From the NCBI GenBank assembly GCA_003170135.1, contig PMZR01000082.1:53786-96505 (forward strand): DNA of 42,720 bases, written 5' to 3'. Position 1 is the stretch's first letter, and the number at the start of each line of letters is the position of its first letter. Origin of the DNA: Acidobacteriota bacterium. Lineage in GTDB: Bacteria > Acidobacteriota > Vicinamibacteria > Vicinamibacterales > Fen-181. The notes beneath the pieces were generated by a model that searched no databases, was not told the DNA's origin, and saw nothing but the letters and a program-made list of their open reading frames with translations. Shown in pieces: positions 9,167-19,345 of the stretch. The position numbers and the translations under genes are program-made.

Positions 9167-9703
9167 ATGTCCCGCATAGGCAAGAAACCGATTCCGATCC
9201 CCGACAAGGTGAATGTGTCGGTCGTCGACGGCGCGATCGACGTCCAGGGCCCGAAGGGCACCTTGCGGACGGCGTTCCCGCCCGGGATCACGTTTGAAGT
9301 GCACGAGCGCCAGATTCTCGCGAAGACCCTGCGCGAGGACAAGCAGCTCGGCAAGTTCCACGGCCTGGGCCGCAGCCTCGTCGCCAACGCGGTGCGCGGC
9401 GTGACCGACGGGTTCAAGCGTGAACTCGACATCGTGGGCATCGGGTACCGCGCCGAGGTCAAGGGCCGGCAGGTCAACTTCGCGCTCGGCTACTCGCACC
9501 CGGTCGTGTTCGAGATCCCCACGGGCATCGAGATCGCCGTCGAGAAGAACACGCACATCACGGTGACGGGGATCGACAGGCAGGCGGTCGGGCAGGTGGC
9601 GGCGAACATCCGCCGGCTGCGCAAGCCGGATCCCTACAAGCAGAAGGGCGTGCGGTACACCGGCGAGAAGCTGAAGAAGAAGGTCGGAAAGACGGGCGCG
9701 TAA
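9167..9703 (+). CDS. rplF: 50S ribosomal protein L6
   Basis: L6 lies near the sarcin-ricin loop where elongation factors bind. The 178-residue product begins MSRIGKKPIPIPDKVNV, contains two tandem L6 folds and ends with ANIRRLRKPDPYKQKGVRYTGEKLKKKVGKTGA, the family signature. The ATG at 9167 follows AGAGAGTCAACC. Confidence 0.98.
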   Translation: MSRIGKKPIPIPDKVNVSVVDGAIDVQGPKGTLRTAFPPGITFEVHERQILAKTLREDKQLGKFHGLGRSLVANAVRGVTDGFKRELDIVGIGYRAEVKGRQVNFALGYSHPVVFEIPTGIEIAVEKNTHITVTGIDRQAVGQVAANIRRLRKPDPYKQKGVRYTGEKLKKKVGKTGA

Positions 9704-9748
9704 CGGACCATGGACCGCGACGCGGTTCATGCAAGAGCGTGAGCAGCC

Positions 9749-10123
9749 ATGAAGATCAAGACGAAGGAAGATCGTCGCGCGCGCATCAAGCTGCGCCTGC
9801 GCAAGCGGATCCACGGGACGGCCGAGCGGCCGCGCCTGAGCGTGTTTCGCAGCCTGAACCACATGTACGTGCAGGCGGTCGACGACATGGCCGGGCGCAC
9901 GATCGCGTCGGCCGCGACCAGCGAGCCGGCCGTGAAGGGCCAGCTGCCCACGGGCGGTCGGGGCGGGAACCGCGTCGGCGCCGAGGCGCTGGGCGGGGTC
10001 ATTGCCGCGCGGCTCCTCGAGAAGGGCATCAAGCAGGCGGTCTTCGACCGCAACGGCTTCCTGTATCACGGGCGCATCCGGGCAGTCGCCGAGGCCGCAC
10101 GCAAGGCGGGGTTGGAATTCTAG
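9749..10123 (+). CDS. rplR: 50S ribosomal protein L18
   Basis: L18 binds 5S rRNA with L5. The product is 124 residues, with [33 protein letters not shown] and the C-terminal GHGRIRA-type segment [26 protein letters not shown]. The ATG at 9749 gives [12 protein letters not shown]. The stop (TAG at 10121-10123) runs straight into the next heptamer palindrome, the first repeat unit overlapping the stop codon. Confidence 0.97.
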   Translation: MKIKTKEDRRARIKLRLRKRIHGTAERPRLSVFRSLNHMYVQAVDDMAGRTIASAATSEPAVKGQLPTGGRGGNRVGAEALGGVIAARLLEKGIKQAVFDRNGFLYHGRIRAVAEAARKAGLEF

Positions 10124-10191
10124 GAATCAGGGATCAGGAATCGGGATTCAGGAGCCATCTGATTCCTGGTTCCTGACTCCTGATTCCTGTC
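10123..10191. repeat. Heptamer palindrome, GGAATCA type, rplR-rpsE
   Basis: Left units: GGAATCA, GGGATCA, GGAATCG, GGATTCA, GG. Right units: TGATTCC, TGGTTCC, TGACTCC, TGATTCC, TG. The loop is short, about 6 nt around AGCCATC. The same unit recurs at 14943-15011 and 17755-17830. Confidence 0.88.
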
Positions 10192-10204
10192 AGCGAAGAA
10201 ACAT

Positions 10205-10771
10205 ATGATCCGAACACGCGAGAAGATCGACGCGTCGCAGCTGGACCTCAAGGACACGGTGGTCTCGATCAACCGCGTCACCAAGGTCGTCAAGGGCGGC
10301 AAGAACCTCAGCTTCAGTGCCCTGGTCGTGGTCGGCGACGGGCACGGCGTTGTCGGCTTCGGCGTCGGCAAGGCGCGCGAGGTGCCCTCCGCCATCAAGA
10401 AGGGGATCGAGGCGGCCAAGAAGTCGCTGGTGCGCGTGCCGATCATCGGCACGACCATTCCCCACACGGTGACGGGCCACTACGGCGCGGGGAGCGTGCT
10501 GCTCAAGTCGGCGCCCGACGGCACCGGCATCATCGCGGGCGGCGCCGTGCGCGCGGTCGTGGAATCGGCCGGCATCGCCAACATCCTGACCAAGTCCCTG
10601 GGCTCGGACAACCCGCACAACGTCGTGCGCGCGACCTTTGCCGGCCTGCTCGGGCTGAAGGATCCGGTCCTGGTGGCGCGGTTGCGCGGCAAGGAACTGG
10701 CAGACTTCGAGGTGCCGTCGACGCGTCGCCGGCAGCGGCCCAGGTCCACAGTCGAACGCCCGCAGGCGTGA
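10205..10771 (+). CDS. rpsE: 30S ribosomal protein S5
   Basis: S5 works in decoding accuracy and mRNA helicase activity with S3 and S4. The product is 188 residues. The first domain has [27 protein letters not shown] and [20 protein letters not shown]; the second has [29 protein letters not shown]. The last 20 residues form a basic extension. Its stop overlaps a possible GTG start for rpmD at 10768. Confidence 0.97.
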   Translation: MIRTREKIDASQLDLKDTVVSINRVTKVVKGGKNLSFSALVVVGDGHGVVGFGVGKAREVPSAIKKGIEAAKKSLVRVPIIGTTIPHTVTGHYGAGSVLLKSAPDGTGIIAGGAVRAVVESAGIANILTKSLGSDNPHNVVRATFAGLLGLKDPVLVARLRGKELADFEVPSTRRRQRPRSTVERPQA

Positions 10772-10782
10772 GCGAGACGAAG

Positions 10783-10962
10783 ATGGCAGACAAGACACTC
10801 AAGGTCACCCAGGTCCGCAGCATCATCGGCTTCAACCGGAAGCAGGGGGCCGTCGTGCGCAGCCTGGGCCTTCGCCGGATCCGCCACACGATCGAAGTGC
10901 CGGACACGCCCGAGATTCGCGGCATGATCCACAAGGTCCGGCACCTGGTCAGCGTCGAGTAG
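10783..10962 (+). CDS. rpmD: 50S ribosomal protein L30
   Basis: L30 is a small protein on the back of the 50S subunit. From the ATG at 10783 it has 59 residues, the normal length, with [28 protein letters not shown] and [26 protein letters not shown] at 10768 overlapping the rpsE stop would add five residues (SETK...) and could be the true start by coupling; neither has a strong ribosome binding site. Confidence 0.94.
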   Translation: MADKTLKVTQVRSIIGFNRKQGAVVRSLGLRRIRHTIEVPDTPEIRGMIHKVRHLVSVE

Positions 10963-10984
10963 CGACGACTGTGAGAGAGACACC

Positions 10985-11461
10985 ATGGATTTGAGCAAAC
11001 TCCGGCCGCCCAAGGGCGCCAAGCACAATTCGAAGCGCGTGGGGCGCGGGCAAGGGTCCGGCCTCGGCAAGACGGCCGGTCGTGGCGAGAAGGGCGCGAA
11101 ATCGCGGTCGGGCTTCAAGCACAAGCGCGGGTTCGAGGGCGGCCAGATGCCGCTGCACCGGCGCGTGCCCAAGCGCGGGTTCTTCAACCCGTTCAGGACC
11201 GAGTACGAAATCGTGAACCTGGACACGCTGGCGGCGCGTTTCGAAGCCGGCACCGTCGTCACGCCCGAGCTCCTCTACGCGCGCGGCATGGTCGCCGGCG
11301 CCGATCGACTGCTCAAGGTGCTCGCCCGCGGCGACCTCGATCGGGCGCTCACGGTGCGCGCGCACAAGTTCAGCGGGAAGGCGGCCGAGAAGATCGCGGC
11401 GGCCGGCGGCACGGTCGAGACGCTGCCGGTCAGGGCCGCGGGGCCGGCGGACAAGGCATAG
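10985..11461 (+). CDS. rplO: 50S ribosomal protein L15
   Basis: L15 is a late assembly protein of the 50S subunit. The 158-residue product starts MDLSKLRPPKGAKHNSKRVGRGQGSG, with the glycine-rich basic arm GKTAGRGEKGAKSRSGFKHKRGFEGGQMPLHRRVPKRGF, and a globular end with HKFSGKAAEKIAAAGGTVE. A GAGAGACACC stretch precedes the ATG. It is followed by secY after 56 bp. Confidence 0.97.
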   Translation: MDLSKLRPPKGAKHNSKRVGRGQGSGLGKTAGRGEKGAKSRSGFKHKRGFEGGQMPLHRRVPKRGFFNPFRTEYEIVNLDTLAARFEAGTVVTPELLYARGMVAGADRLLKVLARGDLDRALTVRAHKFSGKAAEKIAAAGGTVETLPVRAAGPADKA

Positions 11462-11517
11462 ATTCGAGGGTCCGGGCTTCGGGCCTTTGTGGAGTCTGGA
11501 GCCGTGGCAGGTTAGAC

Positions 11518-12927
<1,410 letters not shown>

Positions 12928-12944
12928 GACAGGTTCGCTGCGGC

Positions 12945-12967
12945 AGGGGCCAACATGTTGTGCCCCT
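12945..12967. repeat. GC palindrome AGGGGC...GCCCCT around ACATGT, secY-adk
   Basis: AGGGGC (12945-12950) and GCCCCT (12962-12967) flank the inner palindrome CAACATGTTG, with one unpaired base. The sequence continues TACGGG on the right. The same outer arms and ACATGT centre occur at 33952-33973. There is no 7-nt period, so this is a second palindrome class. Confidence 0.65.
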
Positions 12968-12987
12968 ACGGGATCACAAGGATCGCC

Positions 12988-13650
12988 ATGGCGCTCGACA
13001 TCGTCATGCTGGGGCCGCCCGGTGCGGGCAAGGGGACGCAGGCTGCGCGGCTGGCGCGCCTGTACGGGCTTCCCGCCATCTCGACCGGCGATATGCTTCG
13101 CGAAGCGGTGCAGGCCGGGTCCGACCTGGGCCAGCGCGTCAAGGCCGTGATGGATCGGGGCGACCTCGTCAGCGACGACCTGATGATCGAGATCGTGCGC
13201 GAACGCCTGGTGCGCGACGACACCGCGAAGGGCGTTGTGCTCGACGGCTTTCCCAGGACGTTGCGGCAGGCCGAGGCGCTCGACCAGATGGCGGACGGCC
13301 GCAACCTGGTTGCGATCGAGGTTGCGGTGCCGGCCGAGGAGATCATCCGCCGCCTGTCGTCGCGCCGGATCTGCCGTGATTGCGCCGCGATTGCCGATCC
13401 CGAAACGCTCGCGGGCGGCGGCGCGACGTGCGCGCGGTGCGGCGGGCCGCTCGTCCAGCGGGCCGACGACCGCGAGGATGTCGTGCGCGAGCGGCTGCAC
13501 GTGTACGAACGGACGGTGCGTCCGATGCTCGACTACTATCGGGCGCGGCCGTCGTTCCGGACGGTCGATGGACGGCAGCCGCCCGATCGCGTCTTCGACG
13601 CGATTGTCGAGGCGGTCGAACGGTTGACGGCGGTGGGGCAGAAGGATTGA
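12988..13650 (+). CDS. adk: Adenylate kinase with zinc-binding LID
   Basis: Adenylate kinase interconverts ATP + AMP and 2 ADP in the cytoplasm. The product has 220 residues. The P-loop GPPGAGKGT is at 9-17, STGDMLREA follows, and DGFPRTLRQAEAL at about 86-98 is the family signature. The LID is the long form and carries Cys129, Cys132, Cys148 and Cys151, a Cys4 zinc site. I chose the ATG at 12988, after AAGGATCGCC; the frame is open 33 bases further up, but that part lies in the palindrome. Confidence 0.97.
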   Translation: MALDIVMLGPPGAGKGTQAARLARLYGLPAISTGDMLREAVQAGSDLGQRVKAVMDRGDLVSDDLMIEIVRERLVRDDTAKGVVLDGFPRTLRQAEALDQMADGRNLVAIEVAVPAEEIIRRLSSRRICRDCAAIADPETLAGGGATCARCGGPLVQRADDREDVVRERLHVYERTVRPMLDYYRARPSFRTVDGRQPPDRVFDAIVEAVERLTAVGQKD

Positions 13651-13663
13651 CGGCGGTCGCGCC

Positions 13664-14479
13664 ATGATTGTGTGCAAATCCCCGGCGGAGCTCGCGCGGA
13701 TGCGGCCGGCCAACGTCCTGGTGGCGAAGCTGCTCGCCGAACTGCGGGACGCGGCGCGGCCGGGCGTGACGACGGCGGATCTGGACCAGCTGGCCGAGAA
13801 GCGGATCCGGGCCGAGGGCGGGGAGCCCGCCTTCAAGGGCTACCACGGGTATCCGGCGACGATCTGCGCGTCGGTGAACGAACAGGTGATTCACGGGATC
13901 CCCTCGACGCGGGCGCTCGTCGAAGGCGACATCCTGTCGATCGACGTCGGTGTGCGGATGGACGGCTTCTACGGGGACGCGGCCATCACCGTGCCGGTAG
14001 GGCAGATCTCGGAGCGCGCGGCCGATCTGATGCGCGTGACCGAGGAGTCGCTCTACAAGGGGATTGCGCAGGCGCGTGTCGGCGCGCGCGTGTCGGACAT
14101 CGGCCACGCGGTGCAGCAGCACGTCGAGGCGCACGGCTTCTCGGTCGTGCGGGAATTCGTCGGTCACGGCATCGGCGCGGCGATGCACGAGGAACCGCAG
14201 ATTCCCAACTACGGCGAGCCGGGGCGCGGGCCGCGCCTGACCGAGGGCATGGTGCTGGCGATCGAGCCGATGATCAATCTCGGCAAGCCGGCGGTGAAGA
14301 TTCTCGCGGACGGATGGACGGCGGTCACCCGTGACGGCAGCCTGTCGGCGCACTTCGAGCACACGGTGAGCGTGACCGCCGCGGGGCCGGTGATCCTGAC
14401 GACGGTCAACGGGGCGGCGCCCGGCGCGGTCGCGGCGCCGGAGTCGGAGCCACCGGGACGTCGCCGGCACCTGGCGTGA
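13664..14479 (+). CDS. map: Methionine aminopeptidase, type I
   Basis: MetAP removes the N-terminal methionine from new proteins. The 271-residue product has all metal ligands of type I enzymes at the expected spacing: Asp94, Asp105, His168, Glu201 and Glu232, plus His77 in the VIHGIPS motif. There is no N-terminal zinc-finger or SH3-binding extension, so it is type Ia. The C-terminus has about 20 low-complexity residues. It sits between adk and infA, as in many Gram-positive and acidobacterial spc operons. Confidence 0.97.
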   Translation: MIVCKSPAELARMRPANVLVAKLLAELRDAARPGVTTADLDQLAEKRIRAEGGEPAFKGYHGYPATICASVNEQVIHGIPSTRALVEGDILSIDVGVRMDGFYGDAAITVPVGQISERAADLMRVTEESLYKGIAQARVGARVSDIGHAVQQHVEAHGFSVVREFVGHGIGAAMHEEPQIPNYGEPGRGPRLTEGMVLAIEPMINLGKPAVKILADGWTAVTRDGSLSAHFEHTVSVTAAGPVILTTVNGAAPGAVAAPESEPPGRRRHLA

Positions 14480-14513
14480 CCAGAGTCGGAGCCCCTGGCA
14501 ACCGGGAGAACAG

Positions 14514-14732
14514 GTGGCGAAAGAGGACACGATCGAGGTGACCGGGGTGGTGCTCGAGTCGCTGCCCAACGCGATGTTCCGCGTCGAGCTCGAGAACAAG
14601 CACCATGTCCTCGCGCACGTGTCCGGCAAGATGCGGAAGAACTTCATCCGCATCCTGACCGGCGACCGGGTGCTCGTCGAGCTGTCGCCGTACGACCTGT
14701 CGCGCGGGCGGATTACGTATCGGTATAAGTAG
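14514..14732 (+). CDS. infA: Translation initiation factor IF-1
   Basis: IF-1 occupies the A site during initiation. The 72-residue OB-fold product has the typical sequence [64 protein letters not shown]. The start is GTG at 14514 with GGGAGAACA just upstream. The stop adjoins a heptamer palindrome. Confidence 0.98.
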   Translation: MAKEDTIEVTGVVLESLPNAMFRVELENKHHVLAHVSGKMRKNFIRILTGDRVLVELSPYDLSRGRITYRYK

Positions 14733-14810
14733 TCGACGGTTGACAGTCGACCGTTGACCGTCCCGTTCTGTGAGCGGCACGGTGAACGGTTGACGGTGAA
14801 CGGTCAACGG
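14732..14810. repeat. Heptamer palindrome, GTTGACM type, infA-rpmJ
   Basis: Left: GTCGACG, GTTGACA, GTCGACC, GTTGACC. Right: GGTGAAC, GGTTGAC, GGTGAAC, GGTCAAC. A roughly 19-nt loop (CCCGTTCTGTGAGCGGCAC) lies between. One right-arm unit (GGTTGAC) reads in the left-arm sense, a local inversion or mutation within the array. Confidence 0.85.
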
Positions 14811-14823
14811 CAAGGATCGCCAG

Positions 14824-14937
14824 ATGAAAGTGCGAGCGTCGGTCAAACGCATGTGTGACAAGTGCAAGATCGTCCGCCGGCGCGGGGTGGTGCGGGTGAT
14901 TTGCACGAACCCGAAGCACAAGCAGCGGCAGGGATAG
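14824..14937 (+). CDS. rpmJ: 50S ribosomal protein L36 (zinc form)
   Basis: This 37-codon gene encodes [20 protein letters not shown] followed by [17 protein letters not shown]. Cys11, Cys14, Cys27 and His32 form the CCCH zinc ribbon of the normal L36. It lies between infA and rpsM, its conserved place, and has AAGGATCGCC before the ATG. Length and residues match the family exactly. Confidence 0.97.
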   Translation: MKVRASVKRMCDKCKIVRRRGVVRVICTNPKHKQRQG

Positions 14938-14942
14938 CGCGG

Positions 14943-15011
14943 CAGGAATCGGGAAGCAGGATCCAGGATTCAGGTGCACCTGATTCCTGACTGCTGGCTC
15001 CTGAATCCTGA
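14943..15011. repeat. Heptamer palindrome, GGAATCR/GGATTCA type, rpmJ-rpsM
   Basis: Left: CAGGAATC, GGGAAGC, AGGATCC, AGGATTC, AGG. Right: CCTGATTCC, TGACTGC, TGGCTCC, TGAATCC, TGAC. The arms meet at a GTGCAC centre with practically no loop. It occupies nearly the whole 89-bp spacer. Confidence 0.85.
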
Positions 15012-15026
15012 CAAGGAGCAGACAGT

Positions 15027-15401
15027 ATGGCTCGTATCGCAGGCGTCGATCTTCCGCGGCCGAAGCGGGTCGAGATCGCGCTCACCTACATCTTCGGGAT
15101 CGGCCGGACGCGGTCGGTCAAGATCCTCTCACTGGCGGGCGTCAGTCCCGACGTCCGCGTGAAGGACCTCTCGGAAGACGACGTGCGGAAGATCAGCCGC
15201 GTGATCGAGGAGCAGGGCGGCGTCGAAGGGGACCTCCGCAAGGAGGTCTCGATGAACATCAAGCGACTGATGGACATCGGCTGCTACCGCGGGCTGCGTC
15301 ACCGCCGCGGCCTGCCCGTGCGCGGCCAGCGGACGCGCACCAACGCGCGGACGCGCAAGGGCCCGCGCCGGGGAGCGGTCGCCAAGAAGAAGGCAGTGTA
15401 A
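15027..15401 (+). CDS. rpsM: 30S ribosomal protein S13
   Basis: S13 contacts tRNA and forms head-body bridges. The 124-residue product begins [30 protein letters not shown] and ends with the signature [23 protein letters not shown]. Normal length. An AAGGAG (15012-15017) precedes the ATG. It is 3 bases before rpsK. Confidence 0.98.
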   Translation: MARIAGVDLPRPKRVEIALTYIFGIGRTRSVKILSLAGVSPDVRVKDLSEDDVRKISRVIEEQGGVEGDLRKEVSMNIKRLMDIGCYRGLRHRRGLPVRGQRTRTNARTRKGPRRGAVAKKKAV

Positions 15402-15404
15402 CCG

Positions 15405-15848
15405 ATGGCCAAGACAGAATCGACCGAAGGGGCGACCCCCGAGAAGCAGCCTGGCAAGCGCCCCGCCAAGAAGACGTTCAAGAAGCGCGGCGAGAAACGG
15501 GTGGTGCACCACGGCATCGTGCACATCCAGGCGTCGTTCAACAACACGATCGTCACCATCGCCGACACCGAGGGCAACGTCATCGCATGGTCGAGCGCGG
15601 GCGGCATCGGGTTCAAGGGATCGCGCAAGGGCACGCCGTTCGCCGCGACGCAGGCGGCCATCAACGCCGGCAACGCGGCGAAGACGGTCGGCATGCGCAG
15701 CGTGGAAGTGCGCGTCAAGGGCCCGGGCGCCGGCCGCGAATCGGCGATCCGCGCGCTGCAGGCGGTCGGCATCGAGGTGAAGTCGATCCGCGACGTGACG
15801 CCGATCCCCCACAACGGGTGCCGGCCGTCGAAGCGGCGCCGGGTGTAG
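15405..15848 (+). CDS. rpsK: 30S ribosomal protein S11
   Basis: S11 forms the platform near the E site. The 147-residue product has a Lys-rich N-terminal extension of about 25 residues ([20 protein letters not shown]), then [48 protein letters not shown] and the end [17 protein letters not shown]. Starts 3 bases after rpsM. Confidence 0.98.
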   Translation: MAKTESTEGATPEKQPGKRPAKKTFKKRGEKRVVHHGIVHIQASFNNTIVTIADTEGNVIAWSSAGGIGFKGSRKGTPFAATQAAINAGNAAKTVGMRSVEVRVKGPGAGRESAIRALQAVGIEVKSIRDVTPIPHNGCRPSKRRRV

Positions 15849-15860
15849 GGATCGAACGCT

Positions 15861-15885
15861 GCAGGGATCAGGGACCGATCCCTGC
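15861..15885. repeat. Perfect hairpin in the rpsK-rpsD spacer
   Basis: GCAGGGATC and GATCCCTGC are perfect reverse complements around AGGGACC. A second palindrome (CAATGCCCGGG ... CCCGGGATTG, about 15903-15927) follows in the same 98-bp spacer. Units of 7 nt are not evident except GGGATCA, so this could be a short or degenerate member of the GGAATCA class. Confidence 0.55.
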
Positions 15886-15946
15886 GCAGGATGTTCAGCA
15901 GGCAATGCCCGGGCGTCCCCGGGATTGCGGACCGAGGAAGATCAGC

Positions 15947-16576
15947 ATGGCGAGATATGCGGGTGCGGTCTGCCGGCTCTGCCGCCGGGAGGCGATGAAA
16001 CTGTTTCTGAAAGGCGAGCGCTGCTACACGGAGAAGTGCGCGATCGAGAAGCGCAACTTCCCGCCGGGCCAGCACGGGAAGCGCCGGGCGGCCAAGATGC
16101 TCGGCTATGGCATCCAGCTGCGCGAGAAGCAGAAGGTCAAGCGCATCTACGGCGTGCTCGAGGACCAGTTCCGCCGCTACTTCGAACAGGCGGAACGGCT
16201 CAAGGGCATCACCGGCGAGATGCTGCTGCAACTGCTGGAACGCCGGCTCGACAACGTCTCCTACCGCCTCGGGTTCGCGACCTCGCGCGCGCAGGCGCGG
16301 CAACTGGTGCGTCACGGGCACTTCGCCGTGAACGGCCGGAAGGTGGACATCCCGTCCTACCTCGTGAAGGCGGGCGACCTCGTCACGGTGCGTGCGAACA
16401 GCCAGAAGTCCGTCACGATCCAGCACGCGATCGAGGAAGTGAAGGGCCGCGGTGTGCCGGAGTGGCTGGTGCTCGAGGGCGAGCAGTTGACCGGCCGCGT
16501 GGTCTCGCTCCCCACGCGCGAGCAGATCAACCTGCCGGTGCAGGAGCAGCTGATCGTCGAGTTGTACTCGAAGTAA
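15947..16576 (+). CDS. rpsD: 30S ribosomal protein S4 (zinc-binding form)
   Basis: S4 starts 16S rRNA folding and, in E. coli, regulates the alpha operon. The product has 209 residues. Cys9, Cys12, Cys26 and Cys31 at the N-terminus form the zinc knuckle of the C+ form. The S4 domain with [28 protein letters not shown] (about 100-130) is clear. I chose the ATG at 15947; the upstream open frame belongs to the rpsK shadow. Confidence 0.98.
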   Translation: MARYAGAVCRLCRREAMKLFLKGERCYTEKCAIEKRNFPPGQHGKRRAAKMLGYGIQLREKQKVKRIYGVLEDQFRRYFEQAERLKGITGEMLLQLLERRLDNVSYRLGFATSRAQARQLVRHGHFAVNGRKVDIPSYLVKAGDLVTVRANSQKSVTIQHAIEEVKGRGVPEWLVLEGEQLTGRVVSLPTREQINLPVQEQLIVELYSK

Positions 16577-16582
16577 GGCGAT

Positions 16583-16659
16583 CCTCGTAGTCCGAAGTCC
16601 GGTGTCCGAGGTCCGATGTCGAATGCGACTCCGGACTCCGGACTCCGGACTACGAAGAT
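16583..16659. repeat. Heptamer palindrome, AGTCCGR/CTCCGGA type, rpsD-rpoA
   Basis: Left units: TAGTCCG, AAGTCCG, GTGTCCG, AGGTCCG, ATGTCGA. Right units: ACTCCGG three times, then ACTACGA. The outermost parts also pair (GATCCTCGTAG with CTACGAAGATC). A separate GC palindrome (CCCAGCGC ... GCGCTGGG, about 16699-16720) follows in the remaining 100 bases before rpoA. Confidence 0.85.
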
Positions 16660-16757
16660 CCGTTGACCCCCGCGTGGCGTCCCCGCAGGGTGGAAGGGCC
16701 CAGCGCTGCAGTGGCGCTGGGGGCGCTGAGGCGGACAGCAAGAAAGGAACGGAGTCG

Positions 16758-17747
16758 ATGCTCTGGAAAGGTTTTCAGCGGCCGAAACGGCTGGAGTTCG
16801 AGCGCGAGACGCTGACCGATCGGTTCGGTCGGTTCTACGCGCAGCCCTTTGAGCGCGGGTTCGGCACGACCATCGGCAACACCATGCGGCGCGTGCTGCT
16901 GTCGTCGATCGAGGGCGCGGCCATCACCGCCGTGAAGATCGAGGGCGTGCTGCACGAGTTCTCCCCGATTCCCGGCGTGGTCGAGGATGCGACCGACATC
17001 ATCCTGAACCTGAAGCAGATCCCGCTGAAGATGCACGTGGACCACACCAAGACGCTCTACGTGCGCGTGGAGAAGCCGGGTGAGGTCAAGGCGCGCGACA
17101 TCGAGACCGACGCCGACGTCGAGATCCTCGAACCCGACGCCCACATCGCCACGGTCTCCGAGGGCGGCAAGCTGCTCATGGAGATGCGCGTGAAGCGGGG
17201 CCGCGGCTACGTGGCCGCCGACCGCAATTTCGACGACGACCTGGGCATCGGCTGGATTCCGATCGACTCCGTGCACTCGCCGGTGAAGAAGGTCAATTAC
17301 CTCGTCGAGGCGGCGCGCCTCGGCCAGACGACCGACTACGAGAAGCTGACGCTCGACGTCTGGACCAACGGCTCGATTCACCCGCGCGACGGCGTGTCGC
17401 TGGCGGCCAAGCTGGTGCGCGATCACCTCAACATCTTCATCAACCTCGAGGAGAGCGCCGAGACGCTGCCCGAGGCGCAGGCGGAGCAGCCCCGCGGCAC
17501 GGCGCTCAACGAGAACCTCGACAAGAGCGTCGAGGAACTCGAGCTGTCGGTGCGCTCCTACAATTGCCTGAAGAACGCGAACATCCGGACCATCCGCGAC
17601 CTGGTGCAGAAGACCGAGGCCGAGATGCTGAAGACGAAGAACTTCGGCCGCAAGTCGCTGAACGAGATCAAGGAGATCCTGCACAGCATGGGACTGAGCC
17701 TGGGCATGCGGCTGGATCAGTCCGCGGCGCAGCCGCAGTCGGAATAG
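16758..17747 (+). CDS. rpoA: RNA polymerase alpha subunit
   Basis: Alpha dimerises to start core polymerase assembly; its C-terminal domain contacts UP elements and activators. The product is 329 residues. The NTD has [43 protein letters not shown], here with the conserved GTTxGNxxRRxLL motif at about 37-49. A linker with Ala/Gln-rich sequence follows, then the CTD with [23 protein letters not shown] and [15 protein letters not shown]. The start is the ATG at 16758 after AAAGGAACGGAGTCG. Confidence 0.98.
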   Translation: MLWKGFQRPKRLEFERETLTDRFGRFYAQPFERGFGTTIGNTMRRVLLSSIEGAAITAVKIEGVLHEFSPIPGVVEDATDIILNLKQIPLKMHVDHTKTLYVRVEKPGEVKARDIETDADVEILEPDAHIATVSEGGKLLMEMRVKRGRGYVAADRNFDDDLGIGWIPIDSVHSPVKKVNYLVEAARLGQTTDYEKLTLDVWTNGSIHPRDGVSLAAKLVRDHLNIFINLEESAETLPEAQAEQPRGTALNENLDKSVEELELSVRSYNCLKNANIRTIRDLVQKTEAEMLKTKNFGRKSLNEIKEILHSMGLSLGMRLDQSAAQPQSE

Positions 17748-17754
17748 CGCCGAG

Positions 17755-17830
17755 GAGCCAGGAACCGGGAATCAGGAATCAGGAGCGTGCGCTCATGGTC
17801 CTGGATCCTGAATCCTGAATCCCGATTCCT
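17755..17830. repeat. Heptamer palindrome, GGAATCA type, rpoA-rplQ
   Basis: Left: GGAGCCA, GGAACCG, GGAATCA, GGAATCA, GGAGCG. Right: GGTCCTG, GATCCTG, AATCCTG, AATCCCG, ATTCCTAG. The loop is about TGCGCTCAT. It ends 14 bases before the rplQ start, close to the weak AGAAAGA ribosome binding site. Confidence 0.88.
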
Positions 17831-17844
17831 AGAAAGATACTGAT

Positions 17845-18411
17845 ATGCGTCACCGAGTCGCCCACCGGAAACTGGGACGGGTCACCGAGCACCGGATTGC
17901 GCTGCTGCGCAACCAGGCCGAGGCCCTGCTGCGCCACGAACGGATCCAGACGACGGTCCCGAAGGCCAAAGAGCTGAAGATGTTCGTGGAGAAGATCATC
18001 ACGACCGCCAAGCAGGGGCTGGCGGGCGACGGCAATGGCAACGGCAAGGCGCTGCACGCGCGCCGGCTCGTGGCGCGCGACATCCAGAACGGCGAGATCG
18101 TCAAGAAGCTGTTCACCGATCTCGCGCCGCGGTTCGCCACGCGCCCGGGCGGCTACACGCGCCTGCTGCGCATCGGGTTCCGCCGGGGCGATTGCGCCGA
18201 GATGGCGCAGATCGAACTGGTGGGCAGCGAGTTCAACCCGAAGGCGGCCGCCGAGAAGAAGGAAGGGCCCGAGGGCAAGACCGGCGCCAAGACGGTCGGC
18301 GGTCGGCTGCGCGCGGCGGCCCAGCGCCTGCGCTCGCGCCGCGGTGAGAAGGGCGAGAAGGCCGAGGAAGCCGAGAAGCCCGAGAAGGAACCGGAAGAGG
18401 GCGAGGAATAA
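17845..18411 (+). CDS. rplQ: 50S ribosomal protein L17 with charged tail
   Basis: L17 lies at the tunnel exit side of the 50S subunit. Residues 1-120 match the family ([45 protein letters not shown] broken only by normal variation, later [27 protein letters not shown]). The product is 188 residues, about 65 more than usual; the extra part is Glu/Lys/Pro rich and ends in acidic residues. It closes the alpha operon and is followed by a strong terminator. Confidence 0.97.
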   Translation: MRHRVAHRKLGRVTEHRIALLRNQAEALLRHERIQTTVPKAKELKMFVEKIITTAKQGLAGDGNGNGKALHARRLVARDIQNGEIVKKLFTDLAPRFATRPGGYTRLLRIGFRRGDCAEMAQIELVGSEFNPKAAAEKKEGPEGKTGAKTVGGRLRAAAQRLRSRRGEKGEKAEEAEKPEKEPEEGEE

Positions 18412-18450
18412 GCCTTCCCCGAAGCTGTTCCCAACCTCGTGTTGCAGACG

Positions 18451-18487
18451 AAGGACCGTGCGGCATCGCGCCGACGGTCCTTTTTTT
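18451..18487 (+). terminator. Rho-independent terminator of the ribosomal cluster
   Basis: A 12-bp stem with a single bulged G (AAGGACCGT.CGG with CCGACGGTCCTT), a 7-nt loop (CATCGCG) and a run of seven T. It is 40 bases after the rplQ stop. It is the only clear intrinsic terminator on the + strand in the first 18 kb, which supports one long co-transcribed block upstream, heptamer palindromes included. Confidence 0.92.
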
Positions 18488-18543
18488 GTCTGCGCCGGCC
18501 GCCTGCCCGGGCGGCGTAGAATGATGGCGAGACGGAACCGATC

Positions 18544-19065
18544 ATGAGATCTCTCGAATTCTGGAAGGCGGTCGTCGTGGACGAATCCAACTTCCTCGGC
18601 GGCCTCGTCGCGCTGCTCGCGCGCGAGGGTGCGCGTTATTGCGTGATCGGCGGCCAGGCCGTCAATGCGTACGTCGAACCTCTAGTGAGCCTCGATCTCG
18701 ATCTTGCCGTTGCGGCCGAGGACCTCCCGAGACTCGAAGACGCGCTGCGCGCATCTTTCCGGCTCGAGCGATTCGCTCACAGCCTGAACGTCAGCCTGCC
18801 CGGATCGGACCTGCGTGCGCAGGTGCAGACCGATTCCCGATACGCGGGTTTCGTGTCGCGGGCCGCGCCGCTGTCAGTGCTTGGCGTCACCCTGCCCGTC
18901 GCCGCCGTTGACGACGTCCTCCGAGGAAAGGTGTGGGCGGCTCTCGACCCCGAACGCAGGCCGAGCAAACGCCAGAAGGATCTCGCCGACATCGCACGCC
19001 TGCTCGAACGCTTTCCGAATCTCCGTACGCAGGTCCCGCAGGAGATCCTCGACCGGCTGCTCTGA
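18544..19065 (+). CDS. Nucleotidyltransferase-fold protein, AbiEii/MNT-like
   Basis: The 173-residue product has the minimal nucleotidyltransferase pattern: CVIGGQAVNAY at about 33-43, then SLDLDLAV with the two metal-binding Asp (about 50-57), and a C-terminal KRQKDLADIARLLE helix seen in AbiEii-like and related antitoxin/toxin NTases. The family transfers nucleotides to tRNA or protein in toxin-antitoxin systems, but no AbiEi-type or HEPN partner is adjacent, so its role is open. A -10-like TAGAAT is at 18517-18522, 21 bases before the ATG, with no good -35. It looks like an accessory insertion between the ribosomal cluster and the ABC genes. Confidence 0.7.
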   Translation: MRSLEFWKAVVVDESNFLGGLVALLAREGARYCVIGGQAVNAYVEPLVSLDLDLAVAAEDLPRLEDALRASFRLERFAHSLNVSLPGSDLRAQVQTDSRYAGFVSRAAPLSVLGVTLPVAAVDDVLRGKVWAALDPERRPSKRQKDLADIARLLERFPNLRTQVPQEILDRLL

Positions 19066-19202
19066 CGGCTCATCTGATACAGAGACGGCCGAGGGGCGTC
19101 ACGCGCCTCCCGGTCCGTTCTCGCTGTCTGCTTCAGTCTCCTTGCGAAGCGCCGCGACGATCCTGGACGCGCCCGCGTCCGGCAGTCGGGCAGGTGTGCG
19201 CA

Positions 19203-19266
19203 GTTGGTAGTTGGCCGTCGGCATTCGTTCATGGCGCTACCGATCTACCGACTGCCAGCTGCCAAC
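19203..19266. repeat. Heptamer palindrome, AGTTGGY type, upstream of ABC permease
   Basis: Left: AGTTGGT, AGTTGGC, CGTCGGC. Loop about 18 nt (ATTCGTTCATGGCGCTAC). Right: CGATCTA, CCGACTG, CCAGCTG, CCAAC. It creates a false N-terminal extension of the permease frame. The rest of the gap 19066-19202 has GC-rich sequence and nothing I can name. Confidence 0.8.
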
Positions 19267-19345
19267 ACTGCTGCCTGCCCGCCGATTTCGCTGGCCCGAG
19301 GCCCTCACTCCCCATAGAATCCGCCGGGGGCGTTCCGCATTCACC

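Noticed and set aside
19211..19345. N-terminal extension of the ABC permease frame
   Set aside because: The first 45 codons translate the heptamer palindrome and spacer; GTG 19346 directly before the hydrophobic protein is more likely.
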